Source of the DNA: Arenicola marina
Taxonomy: Eukaryota > Annelida > Polychaeta > Arenicolidae
NCBI GenBank assembly: GCA_964019135.1
Contig: OZ025260.1
Span: 19,710,254-19,774,253 of the forward strand
Length of the DNA stretch: 64,000 nucleotides
Reading direction: 5' to 3'
Under the pieces are notes generated by a model that saw only the letters and a list, made by a program, of their open reading frames with translations, was not told the DNA's origin and ran no database searches. The first letter of the stretch is position 1. Every line of letters begins with the position of its first letter. Position numbers and translations under genes: made by a program. This document shows positions 45,832-57,375 of this stretch, piece after piece.

Positions 45832-47725
45832 GGGTGCTCAGCGTGGAGAGGGGTGCTCAGTGTAGAGAGGGGCGCTCAGCGTGGAGAGGGGGGCTCAGCG
45901 TGGAGGGGGGCGCTCAGCGTGGAGGGGGGCGCTCAGTGTGGAGAGGCGGATCAGCGTGGAGAGGGGCGCTCAGAGTGGAGAGGGGGCTCAGGGTGGAGAG
46001 GGGCGCTCAGCGTGGAGGGGGGCGCTCAGCGTGGAGGGGGGCGCTCAGTGTGGAGAGGGGGATCAGCGTGGAGAGGGGCGCTCAGAGTGGAGAGGGGGCT
46101 CAGGATGGAGAGGGGCGCTCAGTGGGGAGAGGGGCGCTCAGCGTGGAGAGGGGCGCTCAGCGTGAAGGGGGGCGCTCAGCGTGGAGAGGGGCGCTCAGCT
46201 TGGAGAGGGGCGCTCAGCTTGGAGAGGGCGCTCAGTGTGGAGAGGGGCGCTCAGCGTGGAGAGGGGCGCTCAGCGTGGAGGGGGGCGCTCAGTGTGGCGA
46301 GGGGGATCAGCGTGGAGAGGGGCGCTCAGAGTGGAGAGGGACGCTCAGAGTGGAGGGGGGCGCTCAGTGTGGCGAGGGGGATCAGCGTGGAGAGGGGCGC
46401 TCAGAGTGGAGAGGGGGCTCAGGGTGGAGAGGGGCGCTCAGCGTGGAGGGGGGGCTCAGGGTGGAGAGGGGCGCTCAGTGTGGAGAGGGGCGCTCAGCGT
46501 GGAGAGGGCGCTCAGCGTGGAGAGGGGCGCTCAGAGTGGAGGGGGGGCTCAGGGTGGAGGGGGGCGCTCAGCGTGGAGGGAGGGCTCAGGGTGGAGGGGG
46601 GCGCTCAGTGTGGAGAGGGGCGCTCAGCGTGGAAAGGGCGCTCAGCGTGGAGAGGGGCGCTCAGCGTGGAGGGGGGCGCTCAGTGTGGAGAGGGGCGCTC
46701 TGAGTGGAGAGGGGCGCTCAACGTGGAGGGGGGCGCTCAGTGTGGAGAGGGGGATCAGCGTGGAGAGGGGCGCTCAGAGTGGAGGGGGGGCTCAGGGTGG
46801 AGAGGGGCGCTCAGCGTGGAGGGGGGGCTCATGGTGGAGAGGGGCGCTCAGCGTGGAGAGGGGCGCTCAGCGTGGAGAGGGGTGCTCAGCGTGGAGAGGG
46901 TCGCTCAGCGTGGAGAGGGGCGCTCAGCGTGGAGAGGGGTGATCAGCCTGGAGGGGGGGGGCTCAGCATGGAGAGGGGCGCTCAGCGTGGAGAGGGGCGC
47001 TCAGCGTGGAGAGGGGTGCTCAGCGTGGAGAGGGGCGCTCAGCGTGGAGAGGAGGCTCAGGGTGGAGAGGGGCGCTCAGCGTGGAGGGGGGGCTCAGGGT
47101 GGAGAGGGGGCTCAGGATGGAGAAGGGCGCTCAGGGTGAAGAGGGGGCTCAGGGTGGAGAGGGGCGCTCAGCGTGGAGAGGGGCGCTCAGCGTGGAGGGG
47201 GGCGCTCAGCGTAGAGAGGGGCGCTCAACGTGGAGGGGGGTGCTCAGCGTGGAGAGGGGGATCAGCGTGGAGAGGGGGGCTCAGCGTGGAGAGGGGGCTC
47301 AGGGTGGAGAGGGGCGCTCAGCGTGGAGGGGGGGCTCAGGGTGGAGAGGGGGCTCAGGATGGAGAAGGGCGCTCAGGGTGAAGAGGGGGCTCAGCATGGA
47401 GAGGGGCGCTCAGCGTGGAGAGGGGCGCTCAGCGTCGAGGGGGGCGCTCAGCGTAGAGAGGGGCGCTCAGCGTGGAGAGGGGTGCTCAGCGTGGAGAGGG
47501 GGGCTCAGCGTGGAGAGGGGGCTCAGGGTGGAGAGGGGCGCTCAGCGTGGAGAGAGGGCTCATGGTGGGGGGGGGGCGCTGAGCGTGGAGAGGGGCGCTC
47601 AGGATGGAGAGGGGGATCACAGTGGAGACGGGGCTCAGGGTGGAGAGGGGGATCAGACTGGAGAGGGGGATCAGAGTGGAGAGGGGGATCAGACTGGAGA
47701 GGGGGCTCAGGGTGGAGAGTGACGC
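45832..47725. repeat. 19-bp G-rich minisatellite, array B
   Basis: About 100 copies of GGCGCTCAGCGTGGAGAGG and 18-bp variants, more than twice as long as array A. Blocks of several units are repeated (for example around 45,900-46,110 and 46,240-46,440), so it grew by segmental steps. Plus-strand frames of up to 428 codons are artefacts of a stop-free unit. Confidence 0.96.
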
Positions 47726-47948
47726 TTGAAGTGGAGGGTCTTTGTCCTGCATAGGAAATATTCGTTTTGTCTTAACAATCTTCAATTGTTAACAATTAAC
47801 AATGATTTGTAGAGTATGATGTATATCCAATGTACTCTCTATTTGAGTGCCTCATTGTTTAATTGCTTATCGTCACATGACGATGTTGTCACACACACTG
47901 GTTACGAGGAGTGCGTTATGATGTCGGCGCCAAACGCTTCACGGTAGC
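47726..47948. repeat. conserved flank of the 19-bp array, copy B
   Basis: Matches 15,171-15,378 with a few substitutions and about 13 extra bases (TCGTTTTGTCTTAACA region). Homology ends at TTCACGGTA in both. Confidence 0.9.
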
Positions 47949-48287
47949 TTCATGACTGTCTGAGTGTGATGGCCCACCTAGCGGGCGCGACTCTGGGGCC
48001 CTGATCATAATCCCCTCGTAAGTTACGCACGAAAAATTCGTTTTCATCTTAGCCTCACCAGCTCGTTGTGGTGGTGTTGATGCTTAAGAAATCTTTTTCA
48101 ATATAATTTTAGCACTTTCTCAATTCAGAAAATCTACTTCTTGGGTATACTTATGTATTTGGAACCCGATAATCGCTCGACAAATCCTCCACTTAGCGCT
48201 AAGTCTAGTGGCGTAGCCTAAGTGGCGATTATGAATACGGCCTCTGGCGACTTTGAAATAAAAAAGAAAGGAACAAGAATTGAAGGG
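47949..48287. other. short spacer
   Basis: About 340 bp with no gene, repeat or terminus I can support. Confidence 0.4.
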
Positions 48288-51200
48288 AAATGACCTACCA
48301 TGACCTGCACCACCTTCTGAATGTTGGACCCCACACCATGACCTGCACCACCTTCTGAATGTTGGACCCCACACCATCACCTGCACCACCTTCTGAATGT
48401 TGGACCCCACACCATGACCTACACCACCTTCTGAATGTTGGACCCCACACCATGACCTGCACCACCTTCTGAAGGTTGGACCCCACACCATGACCTGCAC
48501 CACCTTCTGAATGTTGGACCCCACACCATGACCTACACCACCTTCTGAATGTTGGACCCCACACCATGACCTGCACCACCTTCTGAATGTTGGACCCCAC
48601 ACCATGACCTACACTACCTTCTGAACGTTGGACCCCACACCATGACCTGCATCACCTTCTGAATGTTGGACCCCACACCATCACCTGCACCACCTTCTGA
48701 ATGTCGGACCCCACACCATCACCTGCACCACCTTCTGAATGTTGGACCCCACACCATGACCTACACCACCTTCTGAATGTTGGACCCCACACCATGACCT
48801 ACACCACCTTCTGAATGTTGGACCTTATACCATGACCTGCACCACCTGCTGAATGTTGGACCCCACACCATGACCTACACCACCTTCTGAATGTTGAACC
48901 CCACACCATGACCTGCACCACCTTCTGAATGTTGGACCCCACACCGTGACCTACACCACCTTCTTAATGTTGTACCCCACACCATGACCTGCACCACCTT
49001 CTGAATGTTGGACCCCACACCATCACCTGCACCACCTTCTGAATGTTGGACCCCCCACCAAGACCTGCACCACCTTCTGAATGTTGGACCCCACACCATG
49101 ACCTGCACCACCTTCTGAATGTTGGACCCCACACCATCACCTGCACCATCTTCTGAACGTTGGACCCCACACCGTGACCTGCACCACCTTCTGAATGTTG
49201 GACCCCACACCATGACCTACACCACCTTCTGAATGTTGGACCCCACACCATGACCTGCACCACCTTCTGAATGTTGGACCCCACACCATGACCTGCACCA
49301 CCTTCTGAATGTTGGACCCCACACCATGACCTACACTACCTTCTGAACGTTGGACCCCAAACCATGACCTGCATCACCTTCTGAATGTTGGACCCCACAC
49401 CATGACCTGCACCACCTTCTGAATGTTGGACCCCACACCATCACCAGCACCACCTTCTGAATGTTGGACCCCACACCGTGACCTGCACCACCTTCTGAAT
49501 GTTGGACCCCACACCATGACCTACACCACCTTCTGAATGTTGGACCCCACACCATGACCTGCACCACCTTCTGAATGTTGGACCCCACACCATGACCTGC
49601 ACCACCCTCTGAATGTTGGATCCCACACCATGACCTACACTACCTTCTGAACGTTGGACCCCACACCATGACCTGCATCACCTTCTGAATGTTGGACCCC
49701 ACACCATCACCTGCACCACCTTCTGAATGTTGGACCCCACACCATGACCTACACCACCTACTGAATGTTGGACCCCACACCATGACCTGCACCACCTGCT
49801 GAATGTTGGACCCCACACCATGACTTACACCACCTTCTGAATGTTGAACCCCACACCATGACCTGCACCACCTTCTGAATGTTGGACCCCACACCGTGAC
49901 CTACACCACCTTCTTAATGTTGTACCCCACACCATGACCTGCACCACCTTCTGAATGTTGGACCCCACACCATGACCTGCACCACCTTCTGAATGTTGGA
50001 CCCCCCACCATGACCTGCACCACCTTCTGAATGTTGGACCCCACACCACGACCTTCACCACCTTCTGAATGTTGGACCCCCCACCATCACCTTCACCACC
50101 TTCTGAATGTTGGACCCCACACCATGACCTACACCACCTTCTTAATGTTGGACCCCACACTATGACCTGCCCCACCTTCTGAATGTTGGACCCCACACCA
50201 TGACCTACACCACCTTCTGAATGTTGGACCCAACACCATGACCTGCACCACCTTCTGAATGTTGGACCCCACACCATGACCTGCACCACCTTCTGAATGT
50301 TGGACCCCACACCATGACCTACACCACCTTCTGAATGTGGAACCCCACACCATGACCTACACCACCTTCTGAATGTTGGACTCCACACCATCACCTGCAC
50401 CACCTTCTGAATGTTGGACCCCACACCATGACCTGCACCACCTGCTGAATGTTGGACCCCACACCATGACCTACACCACCTTCTGAATGTTAGACTCCAC
50501 ACCATGACCTACACCATCTTCTGAATGTTGGACTCCACACCATGACCTGCACCACCTTCTGAATGTTGAACCCCGCACCATGACCTGCACCACCTGCTGA
50601 ATGTTGGACCCCACACCATGACCTACACCACCTTCTGAATGTTAGACTCCACACCATGACCTACACCATCTTCTGAATGTTGGACTCCACACCATGACCT
50701 GCACCACCTTCTGAATGTTGAACCCCGCACCATGACCTGCACCACCTTCTGAATGTTGGACCCCACACCATCACCTGCACCACCTTCTGAATGTTGGACC
50801 CCACACCATGACCTACACCACCTTCTGAATGTTGGACCCCACACCATGACCTGCACCACCTTCTGAAGGTTGGACCCCACACCATGACCTGCACCACCTT
50901 CTGAATGTTGGACCCCACACCATGACCTACACCACCTTCTGAATGTTGGACCCCACACCATGACCTGCACCACCTTCTGAATGTTGGACCCCACACCATG
51001 ACCTACACTACCTTCTGAACGTTGGACCCCACACCATGACCTGCATCACCTTCTGAATGTTGGACCCCACACCATCACCTGCACCACCTTCTGAATGTCG
51101 GACCCCACACCATCACCTGCACCACCTTCTGAATGTTGGACCCCACACCATGACCTACACCACCTTCTGAATGTTGGACCCCACACCATGACCTACACCA

Positions 51201-54010
51201 CCTTCTGAATGTTGGACCTTATACCATGACCTGCACCACCTGCTGAATGTTGGACCCCACACCATGACCTACACCACCTTCTGAATGTTGAACCCCACAC
51301 CATGACCTGCACCACCTTCTGAATGTTGGACCCCACACCGTGACCTACACCACCTTCTTAATGTTGTACCCCACACCATGACCTGCACCACCTTCTGAAT
51401 GTTGGACCCCACACCATCACCTGCACCACCTTCTGAATGTTGGACCCCCCACCAAGACCTGCACCACCTTCTGAATGTTGGACCCCACACCATGACCTGC
51501 ACCACCTTCTGAATGTTGGACCCCACACCATCACCTGCACCATCTTCTGAACGTTGGACCCCACACCGTGACCTGCACCACCTTCTGAATGTTGGACCCC
51601 ACACCATGACCTACACCACCTTCTGAATGTTGGACCCCACACCATGACCTGCACCACCTTCTGAATGTTGGACCCCACACCATGACCTGCACCACCTTCT
51701 GAATGTTGGACCCCACACCATGACCTACACTACCTTCTGAACGTTGGACCCCAAACCATGACCTGCATCACCTTCTGAATGTTGGACCCCACACCATGAC
51801 CTGCACCACCTTCTGAATGTTGGACCCCACACCATCACCAGCACCACCTTCTGAATGTTGGACCCCACACCGTGACCTGCACCACCTTCTGAATGTTGGA
51901 CCCCACACCATGACCTACACCACCTTCTGAATGTTGGACCCCACACCATGACCTGCACCACCTTCTGAATGTTGGACCCCACACCATGACCTGCACCACC
52001 CTCTGAATGTTGGATCCCACACCATGACCTACACTACCTTCTGAACGTTGGACCCCACACCATGACCTGCATCACCTTCTGAATGTTGGACCCCACACCA
52101 TCACCTGCACCACCTTCTGAATGTTGGACCCCACACCATGACCTACACCACCTACTGAATGTTGGACCCCACACCATGACCTGCACCACCTGCTGAATGT
52201 TGGACCCCACACCATGACTTACACCACCTTCTGAATGTTGAACCCCACACCATGACCTGCACCACCTTCTGAATGTTGGACCCCACACCGTGACCTACAC
52301 CACCTTCTTAATGTTGTACCCCACACCATGACCTGCACCACCTTCTGAATGTTGGACCCCACACCATGACCTGCACCACCTTCTGAATGTTGGACCCCCC
52401 ACCATGACCTGCACCACCTTCTGAATGTTGGACCCCACACCACGACCTTCACCACCTTCTGAATGTTGGACCCCCCACCATCACCTTCACCACCTTCTGA
52501 ATGTTGGACCCCACACCATGACCTACACCACCTTCTTAATGTTGGACCCCACACTATGACCTGCCCCACCTTCTGAATGTTGGACCCCACACCATGACCT
52601 ACACCACCTTCTGAATGTTGGACCCAACACCATGACCTGCACCACCTTCTGAATGTTGGACCCCACACCATGACCTGCACCACCTTCTGAATGTTGGACC
52701 CCACACCATGACCTACACCACCTTCTGAATGTGGAACCCCACACCATGACCTACACCACCTTCTGAATGTTGGACTCCACACCATCACCTGCACCACCTT
52801 CTGAATGTTGGACCCCACACCATGACCTGCACCACCTGCTGAATGTTGGACCCCACACCATGACCTACACCACCTTCTGAATGTTAGACTCCACACCATG
52901 ACCTACACCATCTTCTGAATGTTGGACTCCACACCATGACCTGCACCACCTTCTGAATGTTGAACCCCGCACCATGACCTGCACCACCTGCTGAATGTTG
53001 GACCCCACACCATGACCTACACCACCTTCTGAATGTTAGACTCCACACCATGACCTACACCATCTTCTGAATGTTGGACTCCACACCATGACCTGCACCA
53101 CCTTCTGAATGTTGAACCCCGCACCATGACCTGCACCACCTTCTGAATGTTGGACCCCACATCATGACCTACACCACCTTCTGAATGTTGGACCCCACAC
53201 CATCACCTGCACCACCTTCTGAATGTTGGACCCCACACCGAGACCTACACCACCTTCTGAATGTTGGACCCCATACCATGACCTACACCACCTTCTGAAT
53301 GTTGGACCCCACACCACGACCTGCACCACCTTCTGAATGTTGGACCCCACACCACGACCCGCACCACCTTCTGAATGTTGGACCCCACACCATGACCTGC
53401 ACCACCTTCTGAATGTTGGACCCCACACCATGACCTACACCACCTTCTGAATGTTGGACTCCACACCATCACCTGCACCACCTTCTGAATGTTGGACCCC
53501 ACACCATGACCTGCACCACCTGCTGAATGTTGGACCCCACACCATGACCTACACCACCTTCTGAATGTTAGACTCCACACCATGACCTACACCATCTTCT
53601 GAATGTTGGACTCCACACCATGACCTGCACCACCTTCTGAATGTTGAACCCCGCACAATGACCTGCACCACCTTCTGAATGTTGGACCCCACATCATGAC
53701 CTACACCACCTTCTGAATGTTGGACCCCACACCATCACCTGCACCACCTTCTGAATGTTGGACTCCACACCATGACCTACACCACCTTCTGAATGTTGGA
53801 CCCCACACCACGACCCGCACCACCTTCTGAATGTTGGACCCCACACCATCACCTGCACCACCTTCTGAATGTTGGACTCCACACCATCACCTGCACCACC
53901 TTCTGAATGTTGGACCCCACACCATGACCTCCGCCACCTTCTGAACGTTGGACCCAACACCATGACCTACACCACCTTCTGAATGTTGGACCCCACACCA
54001 TGACTTATAC
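48288..54010. repeat. 38-bp satellite array with a 2,394-bp higher-order repeat
   Basis: About 150 copies of a 38-bp unit (CACCTTCTGAATGTTGGACC, then CCACACCATGACCTGCAC). A set of variant units recurs exactly 2,394 bp (63 units) apart across about 48,330-50,770 and 50,724-53,164, so most of the array is a recent tandem duplication of a 63-unit block. A smaller 152-153 bp block (four units, with TTAGACTCC and TTGAACCCCGCACC variants) repeats at about 50,436, 50,589, 52,830, 52,983 and 53,510. Minus-strand frames reading GVQHSEGGAGHGVGSNIQKV are artefacts. Confidence 0.97.
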
Positions 54011-54312
54011 CGTCTCATGCGTGACCCCCTATCGTGCTTAACCTCACCCCATTAGCCCCCCAACCCCGCCTCCCGGTAAGACAGGCCCTAAAATCAGTCT
54101 CCACACGACTTTAAAAACAGTAAAACTGAGGCCTCGGTCGATATTGATTGATTGACATGTCTATCGCAGAGGCCTGGGCGCCGTGGAGTATCACAATATT
54201 TGTTTGGATGTCAAACAGGTCCCTGTGTCCACCGTGGCCACCAACTAAACCCCTCTCTTTCTTTAACGACATGTCATCCATCATTGCTTAGTGCCCCCCC
54301 CCCTCCCACACC
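54011..54312. other. spacer
   Basis: Unique sequence between two arrays; nothing recognised apart from C-rich runs at 54,294-54,303. Confidence 0.4.
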
Positions 54313-56086
54313 TCACCCCACCCGTCACCGTTCATTCTTACCTTCTTACTGTCACGGCGTAATGTAACTCCCACCCCAACCGTCACTGATCCTTACCGAC
54401 ATGACGTCATCTCCCCCAACCGTCACTGATCCTTACCGACATGACGTCATATCCCCCAACCGTCACTGATCCTTACCGACATGACGTCATATCCCCCAAC
54501 CGTCACTGATCCTTACCGACATGACGTCATATCCCCCAACCGTCACTGATCCTTACCGACATGACGTCATATCCCCCAACCGTCACTGATTCTTACCGAC
54601 ATGACGTCATATCCCCCAACCGTCACTGATCCTTACCGACATGACGTCATATCCCCCAACCGTCACTGATCCTTACCGACATGACGTCATATCCCCCAAC
54701 CGTCACTGATCCTTACCGACATGACGTCATATCCCCCAACCGTCGCTGGTTCTTACCGACATGACGTCATATCCCCCAACCGTCACTGATCCTTACCGAC
54801 ATGACGTCATATCCCCCAACCGTCACTGATCCTTACCGACATGACGTCATATCCCCCAACCGTCACTGATCCTTACCGACATAACGTCATATCCCCCAAC
54901 CGTCACTGATCCTTACCGACATGACGTCATATCCCCCAAACGTCACTGATCCTTACCGACATGACGTCATATCCCCCAACCGTCACTGATCCTTACCGAC
55001 ATGACGTCATATCCCCCAACCGTCACCGCGCCTTCTTACCGACATGACGTCATATCCCCCAACCGTCACTGATCCTTACCGACATGACGTCATATCCCCC
55101 AACCGTCACCGCGCCTTCTTACCGACATGACGTCATATCCCCCAACCGTCACCGCGCCTTCTTACCGACATGACGTCATATCCCCCAACCGTCACTGATC
55201 CTTACCGACATGACGTCATATCCCCCAACCGTCACTGATCCTTACCGACATGACGTCATATCCCCCAACCGTCACTGATACTTACCGACACGACGTCATA
55301 TCCCCCAACCGTCACTGATCCTTACCGACATGACGTCATATCCCCCAACCGTCACTGATCCTTACCGACATGACGTCATATCCCCCAACCGTCACCGCGC
55401 CTTCTTACCGACATGACGTCATATCCCCCAACCGTCACCGCGCCTTCTTACCGACATGACGTCATATCCCCCAACCGTCACTGATCCTTACCGACATGAC
55501 GTCATATCCCCCAACCGTCACTGATCCTTACCGACATGACGTCATATCCCCCAACCGTCACTGATACTTACCGACACGACGTCATATCCCCCAACCGTCA
55601 CTGATCCTTACCGACATGACGTCATATCCCCCAACCGTCACTGATCCTTACCGACACGACGTCATATCCCCCAACCGTCACCGCGCCTTCTTACCGACAC
55701 GACGTCATATCCCCCAACCGTCACTGATCCTTACCGACATGACGTCATATCCCCCAACCGTCACTGATTCTTACCGACATGACGTCATATCCCCTAACCG
55801 TAACTGATCCTTACCGACATGACGTCATATCCCCCAACCGTCACTGATCCTTACCGACATGACGTCATATCCCCCAACCGTCACCGCGCCTTCTTACCGA
55901 CACGACGTCATATCCCCCAACCGTCACCGCGCCTTCTTACCGACACGACGTCATATCCCCGAACCGTCACCGCGCCTTCTTACCGACACGACGTCTTATC
56001 CCCCAACCGTCACCGCGCCTTCTTACCGACACGACGTCGTATCCCCCAACCGTCACCGGGCCTTCTTACTATCATAACGTCATGAC
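54313..56086. repeat. 40-bp minisatellite with a CRE palindrome
   Basis: Degenerate copies from 54,313 pass into about 42 copies of a 40-bp unit ACCGTCACTGATCCTTACCG, then ACATGACGTCATATCCCCCA. A second unit type replaces CTGATCCTTACC by CCGCGCCTTCTTACC, making it 41-42 bp, and is commoner towards the right end. The right edge near 56,086 is degenerate. Confidence 0.97.
54371..55900. promoter_or_regulatory. tandem consensus CRE (TGACGTCA) sites
   Basis: Most units carry ATGACGTCAT, a 10-bp palindrome containing the consensus cAMP response element bound by CREB/ATF bZIP dimers. About 30 or more intact sites lie 40 bp apart. Units with CACGACGTC lose the consensus and dominate after about 55,890. 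The array lies 1.3 kb upstream of the gene at 57,376. Binding and enhancer activity are inference; the site sequence is seen directly. Confidence 0.5.
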
Positions 56087-56108
56087 TAGCCGATCAGCCT
56101 ACTGTTAG

Positions 56109-56333
56109 GGCCCTTGAGGGGGGGTAGCCATGTCGCGTGTCGATTTTAAGAAAAGGTCCATGTCGCGTGTCGATTTTAAGAAAATGTCCATGTCGCGTGT
56201 CGATTTTAAGAAAAGTTCCATGTCGCGTGTCGCTAAGTCTTATGTCGCATGTCGATTCTAAGACAACCCGAATGTCGCGTTGTCGATTTTAAAAATCGCC
56301 GTGTCGCCGTGTCGAAAAAACCCCTCAGGGGCC
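56109..56333. mobile_element. 225-bp MITE with internal 30-bp repeats
   Basis: Ends GGCCCTTGAGGGG and the inverse CCCCTCAGGGGCC are flanked by the direct repeat CTACTGTTAG (56,099-56,108 and 56,334-56,343). The border can slide by 1-2 bp, giving an 8-10 bp duplication. The interior is almost wholly about five copies of CATGTCGCGTGTCGATTTTA then AGAAAAGGTC, so it is a short element containing its own minisatellite. There is no coding capacity. Confidence 0.8.
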
Positions 56334-56343
56334 CTACTGTTAG

Positions 56344-57375
56344 TTGGAGGACACGAAGACGTAATATTAGGCCACTGCATGGCGAGACACTTGGTTATCC
56401 ATGCAAGAAGTAATGTACGTAGCATGTGGGTGCAGAAGGGTTCAGCGATGGGGCGGGGGGGGTGCAATGGTGGGGTAGTTGGGTGATGTATTTCGGAGAT
56501 TGAAAACCTGCGGGTTGTGGGATCCTTTTTTAACTGGAGGACTTAAAGATTTAAGGTCTGGTATGTTGACTTGTGCCCCCCCCCCGCCCCCCGCCCAACC
56601 ATCCCACCCCGCCCCCTGCTCCACCACCCCGCACACCTCAAAACACTCCACATTACTCTCCACTATCTTTTTTATTTACCCGTAGATGGCGCCACCGCCC
56701 AAAACCATGAAGCCTATGACCGCACACAAGCTCAGATTACGGCGTTCTCAGTATTAAAGCGAGCAAACCTCGTGGCTGGTCGATTGAGGGGCGCGGTGTG
56801 GGTTTGTGAAGAAGACCGCGAGGACGGTGGCAGTGCCTCTTAGTGGAGCGCTTAACCTCCCGGCCCGGGCTTCACTTTAACGCGCCTGTCACCGTCAACA
56901 GAGACTCGCTCTCCACCTTAACGACGGGTCCCTCCCCCCTCCCCCTACACCGGCCCTCCCCACGGGGTCCACCCATCAAGTCCGCACGGCGCACGGCCCA
57001 ATGCCGTAAATGGGGATGACCGTTAGCTGTTTATCACGGGTAGCGTCCCGAGGAATGGCGTAAAGAGGCGGGACACGTGGTGACAACGGGACTCACCAGC
57101 CATCAACGGCCACCTGCATGTCCCTGCAGGACCGATGCAGGTCAGTGGGCTGGCACTAATGCCTGAGCAGGTTTCACACAGTCCTCCCTCAAGACGAAGG
57201 CGGCCTGAAGTGAACGTTGGCGTAAAGTGATTGTTTGCTTGTTTTTTTGGAAATAGTGGGTTGCCTTCTATGTGAGGTGGAGTCCCCAGTGAGGGGTCCC
57301 CGGGTGAGACTTCACCACGCGAGTCCCCAGTGAAGAGGGATCCCTGGGTGAGACTTCGGTGAGACCAAAGTCACA
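56344..57375 (+). other. upstream region of the 57,376 gene
   Basis: CpG-containing, C-rich DNA with no clear domain-bearing frame. TTTTTTATTTACCCGTAG at 56,668-56,685 looks like a splice acceptor in front of ATGGCGCCACCGCCC, whose frame closes after about 23 codons; it could be a non-coding or upstream exon. Two 34-37 bp direct repeats (57,280-57,313 and 57,321-57,357, GAGTCCCCAGTGA, then GGGTGAGACTTC) lie just before the gene start. I cannot place a core promoter. Confidence 0.4.

Noticed and set aside
45684..47754. Plus-strand frames reading ERGAQRGEGRSAWRGALSVE repeats
   Set aside because: The 19-bp G-rich unit lacks stops in every phase; overlapping frames in three phases rule out a real protein.
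48120..53963. Many minus-strand frames reading GVQHSEGGAGHGVGSNIQKV
   Set aside because: Products of the 38-bp satellite, in several phases, with no start or domain.
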